Translations under genes and position numbers: made by a program
Shown: positions 39,625-52,600 of the stretch, one piece after another
How positions within the stretch are numbered: the first letter of the stretch is position 1
Layout of the letters: the number at the start of each line of letters is the position of its first letter
Notes under the pieces: generated by a model
Database searches by the model: none
Seen by the model: only the letters and a program-made list of their open reading frames with translations
Told to the model about the DNA's origin: nothing
Assembly (NCBI GenBank): GCA_035048495.1
Contig: JASUTR010000137.1
Location: forward strand, 1 to 64,000
Source: Euptelea pleiosperma
Lineage: Eukaryota > Streptophyta > Magnoliopsida > Ranunculales > Eupteleaceae
Length of the DNA stretch: 64,000 nt
Direction: 5' to 3'

Positions 39625-42600
39625 GAGTCCAATTTGAGACGTTGACGCACGGATGGAGCTAACTTGTTTCGACTGTCCGAATCTTGCTCCAACACTTCAA
39701 ATGTGTTGAAACAATAGTAATGGAAGAGTTTGAGTCTAATTACGAGGTCTGGTTGCGAAAAAGTCACAAGTTATAGGCTTCGGAATGTAACACACAAACT
39801 GAGTCCAATTTGAGACGTTGACGCACGGATGGAGCTAACTTGTTTCGATTGTCCCAAATCTTGTTCCAACACTTCAAATGTGTTGAAACAATAGTGATGG
39901 AAGAGTTTGAGTCCAATTACGAGGTCTGGTTGCGAAAAAGTCACAAGTTATAGGCTTCGGAATGTAACACACAAACTGAGTCCAATTTGAGACGTTGACG
40001 CACGGATGGAGCTAACTTGTTTCGACTGTCCCGAATCTTGTTCCAACACTTCAAATGTGTTGAAACAATAGTAATGGAAGAGTTTGAGTCCAATTACGAG
40101 GTCTGGTTGCGAAAAAGTCACAAGTTATAGGCTTCGGAATGTAACACACAAACTGAGTCCAATTTGAGACGTTGACGCACGGATGGAGCTAACTTGTTTC
40201 GACTGTCCCGAATCTTGTTCCAACACTTCAAATGTGTTGAAACAATAGTAATGGAAGAGTTTGAGTCCAATTACGAGGTCTGGTTGCGAAAAAGTCACAA
40301 GTTATAGGCTTCGGAATGTAACACACAAACTGAGTCCAATTTGAGACGTTGACGCACGGATGGAGCTAACTTGTTTCGACTGTCCCGAATCTTGTTCCAA
40401 CACTTCAAATGTGTTGAAACAATAGTAATGGAAGAGTTTGAGTCCAATTACGAGGTCTGGTTGCGAAAAAGTCACAAGTTATAGGCTTCGGAATGTAACA
40501 CACAAACTGAGTCCAATTTGAGACGTTGACGCACGGATGGAGCTAACTTGTTTCGACTGTCCCGAATCTTGTTCCAACACTTCAAATGTGTTGAAACAAT
40601 AGTAATGGAAGAGTTTGAGTCCAATTACGAGGTCTGGTTGCGAAAAAGTCACAAGTTATAGGCTTCGGAATGTAACACACAAACTGAGTCCAATTTGAGA
40701 CGTTGACGCACGGATGGAGCTAACTTGTTTCGACTGTCCCGAATCTTGTTCCAACACTTCAAATGTGTTGAAACAATAGTAATGGAAGAGTTTGAGTCCA
40801 ATTACGAGGTCTGGTTGCGAAAAAGTCACAAGTTATAGGCTTCGGAATGTAACACACAAACTGAGTCCAATTTGAGACGTTGACGCACGGATGGAGCTAA
40901 CTTGTTTCGACTGTCCGAATCTTGTTCCAACACTTCAAATGTGTTGAAACAATAGTAATGGAAGAGTTTGAGTCTAATTACGAGGTCTGGTTGCGAAAAA
41001 GTCACAAGTTATAGGCTTCGGAATGTAACACACAAACTGAGTCCAATTTGAGACGTTGACGCACGGATGGAGCTAACTTGTTTCGACTGTCCCGAATCTT
41101 GTTCCAACACTTCAAATGTGTTGAAACAATAGTAATGGAAGAGTTTGAGTCCAATTACGAGGTCTGGTTGCGAAAAAGTCACAAGTTATAGGCTTCGGAA
41201 TGTAACACACAAACTGAGTCCAATTTGAGACGTTGACGCACGGATGGAGCTAACTTGTTTCGACTGTCCCGAATCTTGTTCCAACACTTCAAATGTGTTG
41301 AAACAATAGTAATGGAAGAGTTTGAGTCCAATTACGAGGTCTGGTTGCGAAAAAGTCACAAGTTATAGGCTTCGGAATGTAACACACAAACTGAGTCCAA
41401 TTTGAGACGTTGACGCACGGATGGAGCTAACTTGTTTCGACTGTCCCGAATCTTGTTCCAACACTTCAAATGTGTTGAAACAATAGTAATGGAAGAGTTT
41501 GAGTCCAATTACGAGGTCTGGTTGCGAAAAAGTCACAAGTTATAGGCTTCGGAATGTAACACACAAACTGAGTCCAATTTGAGACGTTGACGCACGGATG
41601 GAGCTAACTTGTTTCGACTGTCCCGAATCTTGTTCCAACACTTCAAATGTGTTGAAACAATAGTAATGGAAGAGTTTGAGTCCAATTACGAGGTCTGGTT
41701 GCGAAAAAGTCACAAGTTATAGGCTTCGGAATGTAACACACAAACTGAGTCCAATTTGAGACGTTGACGCACGGATGGAGCTAACTTGTTTCGACTGTCC
41801 CGAATCTTGTTCCAACACTTCAAATGTGTTGAAACAATAGTAATGGAAGAGTTTGAGTCCAATTACGAGGTCTGGTTGCGAAAAAGTCACAAGTTATAGG
41901 CTTCGGAATGTAACACACAAACTGAGTCCAATTTGAGACGTTGACGCACGGATGGAGCTAACTTGTTTCGACTGTCCCGAATCTTGTTCCAACACTTCAA
42001 ATGTGTTGAAACAATAGTAATGGAAGAGTTTGAGTCCAATTACGAGGTCTGGTTGCGAAAAAGTCACAAGTTATAGGCTTCGGAATGTAACACACAAACT
42101 GAGTCCAATTTGAGACGTTGACGCACGGATGGAGCTAACTTGTTTCGACTGTCCCGAATCTTGTTCCAACACTTCAAATGTGTTGAAACAATAGTAATGG
42201 AAGAGTTTGAGTCTAATTACGAGGTCTGGTTGCGAAAAAGTCACAAGTTATAGGCTTCGGAATGTAACACACAAACTGAGTCCAATTTGAGACGTTGACG
42301 CACGGATGGAGCTAACTTGTTTCGACTGTCCCGAATCTTGTTCCAACACTTCAAATGTGTTGAAACAATAGTAATGGAAGAGTTTGAGTCCAATTACGAG
42401 GTCTGGTTGCGAAAAAGTCACAAGTTATAGGCTTCGGAATGTAACACACAAACTGAGTCCAATTTGAGACGTTGACGCACGGATGGAGCTAACTTGTTTC
42501 GACTGTCCCGAATCTTGTTCCAACACTTCAAATGTGTTGAAACAATAGTAATGGAAGAGTTTGAGTCCAATTACGAGGTCTGGTTGCGAAAAAGTCACAA

Positions 42601-42631
42601 GTTATAGGCTTCGGAATGTAACACACAAACT
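39625..42631. repeat. Higher-order-repeat-like unit 4 (17 monomers)
   Basis: 3007 bp. C-type unit; a private CGATTGTCCCAAATC unit with GTGATGG (39801); five consensus copies; a CTGTCCGAATCTTGTTCC unit with GAGTCTAATT at offset 7 (40863); six consensus copies; a GAGTCTAATT unit (42101); two more. After this the C-type spacing breaks to four monomers (42632, 43339, 44046) and then resumes at 18 (47231). Confidence 0.6.
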
Positions 42632-45600
42632 GAGTCCAATTTGAGACGTTGACGCACGGATGGAGCTAACTTGTTTCGACTGTCCGAATCTTGCTCCAAC
42701 ACTTCAAATGTGTTGAAACAATAGTAATGGAAGAGTTTGAGTCTAATTACGAGGTCTGGTTGCGAAAAAGTCACAAGTTATAGGCTTCGGAATGTAACAC
42801 ACAAACTGAGTCCAATTTGAGACGTTGACGCACGGATGGAGCTAACTTGTTTCGACTGTCCCGAATCTTGTTCCAACACTTCAAATGTGTTGAAACAATA
42901 GTGATGGAAGAGTTTGAGTCCAATTACGAGGTCTGGTTGCGAAAAAGTCACAAGTTATAGGCTTCGGAATGTAACACACAAAATGAGTCCAATTTGAGAC
43001 GTTGACGCACGGATGGAGCTAACTTGTTTCGACTGTCCCGAATCTTGTTCCAACACTTCAAATGTGTTGAAACAATAGTAATGGAAGAGTTTGAGTCCAA
43101 TTACGAGGTCTGGTTGCGAAAAAGTCACAAGTTATAGGCTTCGGAATGTAACACACAAACTGAGTCCAATTTGAGACGTTGACGCACGGATGGAGCTAAC
43201 TTGTTTCGACTGTCCCGAATCTTGTTCCAACACTTCAAATGTGTTGAAACAATAGTAATGGAAGAGTTTGAGTCCAATTACGAGGTCTGGTTGCGAAAAA
43301 GTCACAAGTTATAGGCTTCGGAATGTAACACACAAACTGAGTCCAATTTGAGACGTTGACGCACGGATGGAGCTAACTTGTTTCGACTGTCCGAATCTTG
43401 CTCCAACACTTCAAATGTGTTGAAACAATAGTAATGGAAGAGTTTGAGTCTAATTACGAGGTCTGGTTGCGAAAAAGTCACAAGTTATAGGCTTCGGAAT
43501 GTAACACACAAACTGAGTCCAATTTGAGACGTTGACGCACGGATGGAGCTAACTTGTTTCGACTGTCCCGAATCTTGTTCCAACACTTCAAATGTGTTGA
43601 AACAATAGTGATGGAAGAGTTTGAGTCCAATTACGAGGTCTGGTTGCGAAAAAGTCACAAGTTATAGGCTTCGGAATGTAACACACAAACTGAGTCCAAT
43701 TTGAGACGTTGACGCACGGATGGAGCTAACTTGTTTCGACTGTCCCGAATCTTGTTCCAACACTTCAAATGTGTTGAAACAATAGTGATGGAAGAGTTTG
43801 AGTCCAATTACGAGGTCTGGTTGCGAAAAAGTCACAAGTTATAGGCTTCGGAATGTAACACACAAACTGAGTCCAATTTGAGACGTTGACGCACGGATGG
43901 AGCTAACTTGTTTCGACTGTCCCGAATCTTGTTCCAACACTTCAAATGTGTTGAAACAATAGTAATGGAAGAGTTTGAGTCCAATTACGAGGTCTGGTTG
44001 CGAAAAAGTCACAAGTTATAGGCTTCGGAATGTAACACACAAACTGAGTCCAATTTGAGACGTTGACGCACGGATGGAGCTAACTTGTTTCGACTGTCCG
44101 AATCTTGCTCCAACACTTCAAATGTGTTGAAACAATAGTAATGGAAGAGTTTGAGTCTAATTACGAGGTCTGGTTGCGAAAAAGTCACAAGTTATAGGCT
44201 TCGGAATGTAACACACAAACTGAGTCCAATTTGAGACGTTGACGCACGGATGGAGCTAACTTGTTTCGACTGTCCCGAATCTTGTTCCAACACTTCAAAT
44301 GTGTTGAAACAATAGTGATGGAAGAGTTTGAGTCCAATTACGAGGTCTGGTTGCGAAAAAGTCACAAGTTATAGGCTTCGGAATGTAACACACAAACTGA
44401 GTCCAATTTGAGACGTTGACGCACGGATGGAGCTAACTTGTTTCGACTGTCCCGAATCTTGTTCCAACACTTCAAATGTGTTGAAACAATAGTAATGGAA
44501 GAGTTTGAGTCCAATTACGAGGTCTGGTTGCGAAAAAGTCACAAGTTATAGGCTTCGGAATGTAACACACAAACTGAGTCCAATTTGAGACGTTGACGCA
44601 CGGATGGAGCTAACTTGTTTCGACTGTCCCGAATCTTGTTCCAACACTTCAAATGTGTTGAAACAATAGTAATGGAAGAGTTTGAGTCCAATTACGAGGT
44701 CTGGTTGCGAAAAAGTCACAAGTTATAGGCTTCGGAATGTAACACACAAACTGAGTCCAATTTGAGACGTTGACGCACGGATGGAGCTAACTTGTTTCGA
44801 CTGTCCCGAATCTTGTTCCAACACTTCAAATGTGTTGAAACAATAGTAATGGAAGAGTTTGAGTCCAATTACGAGGTCTGGTTGCGAAAAAGTCACAAGT
44901 TATAGGCTTCGGAATGTAACACACAAACTGAGTCCAATTTGAGACGTTGACGCACGGATGGAGCTAACTTGTTTCGACTGTCCGAATCTTGTTCCAACAC
45001 TTCAAATGTGTTGAAACAATAGTAATGGAAGAGTTTGAGTCTAATTACGAGGTCTGGTTGCGAAAAAGTCACAAGTTATAGGCTTCGGAATGTAACACAC
45101 AAACTGAGTCCAATTTGAGACGTTGACGCACGGATGGAGCTAACTTGTTTCGACTGTCCCGAATCTTGTTCCAACACTTCAAATGTGTTGAAACAATAGT
45201 GATGGAAGAGTTTGAGTCCAATTACGAGGTCTGGTTGCGAAAAAGTCACAAGTTATAGGCTTCGGAATGTAACACACAAACTGAGTCCAATTTGAGACGT
45301 TGACGCACGGATGGAGCTAACTTGTTTCGACTGTCCCGAATCTTGTTCCAACACTTCAAATGTGTTGAAACAATAGTAATGGAAGAGTTTGAGTCCAATT
45401 ACGAGGTCTGGTTGCGAAAAAGTCACAAGTTATAGGCTTCGGAATGTAACACACAAACTGAGTCCAATTTGAGACGTTGACGCACGGATGGAGCTAACTT
45501 GTTTCGACTGTCCCGAATCTTGTTCCAACACTTCAAATGTGTTGAAACAATAGTAATGGAAGAGTTTGAGTCCAATTACGAGGTCTGGTTGCGAAAAAGT

Positions 45601-46698
45601 CACAAGTTATAGGCTTCGGAATGTAACACACAAACTGAGTCCAATTTGAGACGTTGACGCACGGATGGAGCTAACTTGTTTCGACTGTCCCGAATCTTGT
45701 TCCAACACTTCAAATGTGTTGAAACAATAGTAATGGAAGAGTTTGAGTCCAATTACGAGGTCTGGTTGCGAAAAAGTCACAAGTTATAGGCTTCGGAATG
45801 TAACACACAAACTGAGTCCAATTTGAGACGTTGACGCACGGATGGAGCTAACTTGTTTCGACTGTCCCGAATCTTGTTCCAACACTTCAAATGTGTTGAA
45901 ACAATAGTAATGGAAGAGTTTGAGTCCAATTACGAGGTCTGGTTGCGAAAAAGTCACAAGTTATAGGCTTCGGAATGTAACACACAAACTGAGTCCAATT
46001 TGAGACGTTGACGCACGGATGGAGCTAACTTGTTTCGACTGTCCCGAATCTTGTTCCAACACTTCAAATGTGTTGAAACAATAGTGATGGAAGAGTTTGA
46101 GTCCAATTACGAGGTCTGGTTGCGAAAAAGTCACAAGTTATAGGCTTCGGAATGTAACACACAAACTGAGTCCAATTTGAGACGTTGACGCACGGATGGA
46201 GCTAACTTGTTTCGACTGTCCCGAATCTTGTTCCAACACTTCAAATGTGTTGAAACAATAGTAATGGAAGAGTTTGAGTCCAATTACGAGGTCTGGTTGC
46301 GAAAAAGTCACAAGTTATAGGCTTCGGAATGTAACACACAAACTGAGTCCAATTTGAGACGTTGACGCACGGATGGAGCTAACTTGTTTCGACTGTCCCG
46401 AATCTTGTTCCAACACTTCAAATGTGTTGAAACAATAGTAATGGAAGAGTTTGAGTCCAATTACGAGGTCTGGTTGCGAAAAAGTCACAAGTTATAGGCT
46501 TCGGAATGTAACACACAAACTGAGTCCAATTTGAGACGTTGACGCACGGATGGAGCTAACTTGTTTCGACTGTCCCGAATCTTGTTCCAACACTTCAAAT
46601 GTGTTGAAACAATAGTAATGGAAGAGTTTGAGTCCAATTACGAGGTCTGGTTGCGAAAAAGTCACAAGTTATAGGCTTCGGAATGTAACACACAAACT

Positions 46699-49600
46699 GA
46701 GTCCAATTTGAGACGTTGACGCACGGATGGAGCTAACTTGTTTCGACTGTCCCGAATCTTGCTTCCAACACTTCAAATGTGTTGAAACAATAGTAATGGA
46801 AGAGTTTGAGTCCAATTACGAGGTCTGGTTGCGAAAAAGTCACAAGTTATAGGCTTCGGAATGTAACACACAAACTGAGTCCAATTTGAGACGTTGACGC
46901 ACGGATGGAGCTAACTTGTTTCGACTGTCCCGAATCTTGTTCCAACACTTCAAATGTGTTGAAACAATAGTAATGGAAGAGTTTGAGTCCAATTACGAGG
47001 TCTGGTTGCGAAAAAGTCACAAGTTATAGGCTTCGGAATGTAACACACAAACTGAGTCCAATTTGAGACGTTGACGCACGGATGGAGCTAACTTGTTTCG
47101 ACTGTCCCGAATCTTGTTCCAACACTTCAAATGTGTTGAAACAATAGTAATGGAAGAGTTTGAGTCCAATTACGAGGTCTGGTTGCGAAAAAGTCACAAG
47201 TTATAGGCTTCGGAATGTAACACACAAACTGAGTCCAATTTGAGACGTTGACGCACGGATGGAGCTAACTTGTTTCGACTGTCCGAATCTTGCTCCAACA
47301 CTTCAAATGTGTTGAAACAATAGTAATGGAAGAGTTTGAGTCTAATTACGAGGTCTGGTTGCGAAAAAGTCACAAGTTATAGGCTTCGGAATGTAACACA
47401 CAAACTGAGTCCAATTTGAGACGTTGACGCACGGATGGAGCTAACTTGTTTCGACTGTCCCGAATCTTGTTCCAACACTTCAAATGTGTTGAAACAATAG
47501 TAATGGAAGAGTTTGAGTCCAATTACGAGGTCTGGTTGCGAAAAAGTCACAAGTTATAGGCTTCGGAATGTAACACACAAACTGAGTCCAATTTGAGACG
47601 TTGACGCACGGATGGAGCTAACTTGTTTCGACTGTCCCGAATCTTGTTCCAACACTTCAAATGTGTTGAAACAATAGTAATGGAAGAGTTTGAGTCCAAT
47701 TACGAGGTCTGGTTGCGAAAAAGTCACAAGTTATAGGCTTCGGAATGTAACACACAAACTGAGTCCAATTTGAGACGTTGACGCACGGATGGAGCTAACT
47801 TGTTTCGACTGTCCGAATCTTGCTCCAACACTTCAAATGTGTTGAAACAATAGTAATGGAAGAGTTTGAGTCCAATTACGAGGTCTGGTTGCGAAAAAGT
47901 CACAAGTTATAGGCTTCGGAATGTAACACACAAACTGAGTCCAATTTGAGACGTTGACGCACGGATGGAGCTAACTTGTTTCGACTGTCCCGAATCTTGT
48001 TCCAACACTTCAAATGTGTTGAAACAATAGTGATGGAAGAGTTTGAGTCCAATTACGAGGTCTGGTTGCGAAAAAGTCACAAGTTATAGGCTTCGGAATG
48101 TAACACACAAACTGAGTCCAATTTGAGACGTTGACGCACGGATGGAGCTAACTTGTTTCGACTGTCCCGAATCTTGCTTCCAACACTTCAAATGTGTTGA
48201 AACAATAGTAATGGAAGAGTTTGAGTCTAATTACGAGGTCTGGTTGCGAAAAAGTCACAAGTTATAGGCTTCGGAATGTAACACACAAACTGAGTCCAAT
48301 TTGAGACGTTGACGCACGGATGGAGCTAACTTGTTTCGACTGTCCCGAATCTTGTTCCAACACTTCAAATGTGTTGAAACAATAGTGATGGAAGAGTTTG
48401 AGTCCAATTACGAGGTCTGGTTGCGAAAAAGTCACAAGTTATAGGCTTCGGAATGTAACACACAAACTGAGTCCAATTTGAGACGTTGACGCACGGATGG
48501 AGCTAACTTGTTTCGACTGTCCGAATCTTGTTCCAACACTTCAAATGTGTTGAAACAATAGTAATGGAAGAGTTTGAGTCCAATTACGAGGTCTGGTTGC
48601 GAAAAAGTCACAAGTTATAGGCTTCGGAATGTAACACACAAACTGAGTCCAATTTGAGACGTTGACGCACGGATGGAGCTAACTTGTTTCGACTGTCCCG
48701 AATCTTGTTCCAACACTTCAAATGTGTTGAAACAATAGTAATGGAAGAGTTTGAGTCCAATTACGAGGTCTGGTTGCGAAAAAGTCACAAGTTATAGGCT
48801 TCGGAATGTAACACACAAACTGAGTCCAATTTGAGACGTTGACGCACGGATGGAGCTAACTTGTTTCGACTGTCCCAAATCTTGTTCCAACACTTCAAAT
48901 GTGTTGAAACAATAGTAATGGAAGAGTTTGAGTCCAATTACGAGGTCTGGTTGCGAAAAAGTCACAAGTTATAGGCTTCGGAATGTAACACACAAACTGA
49001 GTCCAATTTGAGACGTTGACGCACGGATGGAGCTAACTTGTTTCGACTGTCCCGAATCTTGTTCCAACACTTCAAATGTGTTGAAACAATAGTAATGGAA
49101 GAGTTTGAGTCCAATTACGAGGTCTGGTTGCGAAAAAGTCACAAGTTATAGGCTTCGGAATGTAACACACAAACTGAGTCCAATTTGAGACGTTGACGCA
49201 CGGATGGAGCTAACTTGTTTCGACTGTCCGAATCTTGCTTCCAACACTTCAAATGTGTTGAAACAATAGTAATGGAAGAGTTTGAGTCTAATTACGAGGT
49301 CTGGTTGCGAAAAAGTCACAAGTTATAGGCTTCGGAATGTAACACACAAACTGAGTCCAATTTGAGACGTTGACGCACGGATGGAGCTAACTTGTTTCGA
49401 CTGTCCCGAATCTTGTTCCAACACTTCAAATGTGTTGAAACAATAGTAATGGAAGAGTTTGAGTCCAATTACGAGGTCTGGTTGCGAAAAAGTCACAAGT
49501 TATAGGCTTCGGAATGTAACACACAAACTGAGTCCAATTTGAGACGTTGACGCACGGATGGAGCTAACTTGTTTCGACTGTCCCAAATCTTGTTCCAACA

Positions 49601-52600
49601 CTTCAAATGTGTTGAAACTATAGTAATGGAAGAGTTTGAGTCCAATTACGAGGTCTGGTTGCGAAAAAGTCACAAGTTATAGGCTTCGGAATGTAACACA
49701 CAAACTGAGTCCAATTTGAGACGTTGACGCACGGATGGAGCTAACTTGTTTCGACTGTCCGAATCTTGCTCCAACACTTCAAATGTGTTGAAACAATAGT
49801 AATGGAAGAGTTTGAGTCCAATTACGAGGTCTGGTTGCGAAAAAGTCACAAGTTATAGGCTTCGGAATGTAACACACAAAATGAGTCCAATTTGAGACGT
49901 TGACGCACGGATGGAGCTAACTTGTTTCGACTGTCCCGAATCTTGTTCCAACACTTCAAATGTGTTGAAACAATAGTGATGGAAGAGTTTGAGTCCAATT
50001 ACGAGGTCTGGTTGCGAAAAAGTCACAAGTTATAGGCTTCGGAATGTAACACACAAACTGAGTCCAATTTGAGACGTTGACGCACGGATGGAGCTAACTT
50101 GTTTCGACTGTCCGAATCTTGTTCCAACACTTCAAATGTGTTGAAACAATAGTAATGGAAGAGTTTGAGTCCAATTACGAGGTCTGGTTGCGAAAAAGTC
50201 ACAAGTTATAGGCTTCGGAATGTAACACACAAACTGAGTCCAATTTGAGACGTTGACGCACGGATGGAGCTAACTTGTTTCGACTGTCCCGAATCTTGTT
50301 CCAACACTTCAAATGTGTTGAAACAATAGTGATGGAAGAGTTTGAGTCCAATTACGAGGTCTGGTTGCGAAAAAGTCACAAGTTATAGGCTTCGGAATGT
50401 AACACACAAACTGAGTCCAATTTGAGACGTTGACGCACGGATGGAGCTAACTTGTTTCGACTGTCCCGAATCTTGTTCCAACACTTCAAATGTGTTGAAA
50501 CAATAGTGATGGAAGAGTTTGAGTCCAATTACGAGGTCTGGTTGCGAAAAAGTCACAAGTTATAGGCTTCGGAATGTAACACACAAACTGAGTCCAATTT
50601 GAGACGTTGACGCACGGATGGAGCTAACTTGTTTCGACTGTCCCGAATCTTGTTCCAACACTTCAAATGTGTTGAAACAATAGTAATGGAAGAGTTTGAG
50701 TCCAATTACGAGGTCTGGTTGCGAAAAAGTCACAAGTTATAGGCTTCGGAATGTAACACACAAACTGAGTCCAATTTGAGACGTTGACGCACGGATGGAG
50801 CTAACTTGTTTCGACTGTCCCGAATCTTGTTCCAACACTTCAAATGTGTTGAAACAATAGTAATGGAAGAGTTTGAGTCTAATTACGAGGTCTGGTTGCG
50901 AAAAAGTCACAAGTTATAGGCTTCGGAATGTAACACACAAACTGAGTCCAATTTGAGACGTTGACGCACGGATGGAGCTAACTTGTTTCGACTGTCCCGA
51001 ATCTTGTTCCAACACTTCAAATGTGTTGAAACAATAGTAATGGAAGAGTTTGAGTCCAATTACGAGGTCTGGTTGCGAAAAAGTCACAAGTTATAGGCTT
51101 CGGAATGTAACACACAAACTGAGTCCAATTTGAGACGTTGACGCACGGATGGAGCTAACTTGTTTCGACTGTCCCAAATCTTATTCCAACACTTCAAATG
51201 TGTTGAAACAAAAGTAATGGAAGAGTTTGAGTCCAATTACGAGCTCTGGTTGCGAAAAAGTCACAAGTTATAGGCTTCGGAATGTAACACACAAACTGAG
51301 TCCAATTTGAGACGTTGACGCACGGATGGAGCTAACTTGTTTCGACTGTTCCGAATCTTGCTCCAACACTTCAAATGTGTTGAAACAATAGTAATGGAAG
51401 AGTTTGAGTCTAATTACGAGGTCTGGTTGCGAAAAAGTCACAAGTTATAGGCTTCGGAATGTAACACACAAAATGAGTCCAATTTGAGACGTTGACGCAC
51501 GGATGGAGCTAACTTGTTTCGACTGTCCCGAATCTTGTTCCAACACTTCAAATGTGTTGAAACAATAGTGATGGAAGAGTTTGAGTCCAATTACGAGGTC
51601 TGGTTGCGAAAAAGTCACAAGTTATAGGCTTCGGAATGTAACACACAAAATGAGTCCAATTTGAGACGTTGACGCACGGATGGAGCTAACTTGTTTCGAC
51701 TGTCCCGAATCTTGTTCCAACACTTCAAATGTGTTGAAACAATAGTGATGGAAGAGTTTGAGTCCAATTACGAGGTCTGGTTGCGAAAAAGTCACAAGTT
51801 ATAGGCTTCGGAATGTAACACACAAACTGAGTCCAATTTGAGACGTTGACGCACGGATGGAGCTAACTTGTTTCGACTGTCCCGAATCTTGTTCCAACAC
51901 TTCAAATGTGTTGAAACAATAGTAATGGAAGAGTTTGAGTCCAATTACGAGGTCTGGTTGCGAAAAAGTCACAAGTTATAGGCTTCGGAATGTAACACAC
52001 AAACTGAGTCCAATTTGAGACGTTGACGCACGGATGGAGCTAACTTGTTTCGACTGTCCCGAATCTTGTTCCAACACTTCAAATGTGTTGAAACAATAGT
52101 AATGGAAGAGTTTGAGTCCAATTACGAGGTCTGGTTGCGAAAAAGTCACAAGTTATAGGCTTCGGAATGTAACACACAAACTGAGTCCAATTTGAGACGT
52201 TGACGCACGGATGGAGCTAACTTGTTTCGACTGTCCCGAATCTTGTTCCAACACTTCAAATGTGTTGAAACAATAGTGATGGAAGAGTTTGAGTCCAATT
52301 ACGAGGTCTGGTTGCGAAAAAGTCACAAGTTATAGGCTTCGGAATGTAACACACAAACTGAGTCCAATTTGAGACGTTGACGCACGGATGGAGCTAACTT
52401 GTTTCGACTGTCCCGAATCTTGTTCCAACACTTCAAATGTGTTGAAACAATAGTAATGGAAGAGTTTGAGTCCAATTACGAGGTCTGGTTGCGAAAAAGT
52501 CACAAGTTATAGGCTTCGGAATGTAACACACAAACTGAGTCCAATTTGAGACGTTGACGCACGGATGGAGCTAACTTGTTTCGACTGTCCCGAATCTTGT

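Larger units (their letters stand above)
22294..46698. repeat. Homogenised core of the array
   Basis: About 138 monomers, most of them type A or differing only by GTGATGG, by a missing C (CTGTCCGAATC), or by the C-type pair CTTGCTCC with GAGTCTAATT. No full type D monomer was seen, and the AAAATGAG junction becomes rare. Long runs of apparently identical copies are present. Low diversity in the middle with higher diversity on both sides fits recent local amplification or conversion. Private changes include CGATTGTCCCAAATC near 39847 and GAGTCAATT deletions near 33018 and 38320. Scored by eye, so single-base exceptions may have been missed. Confidence 0.85.
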
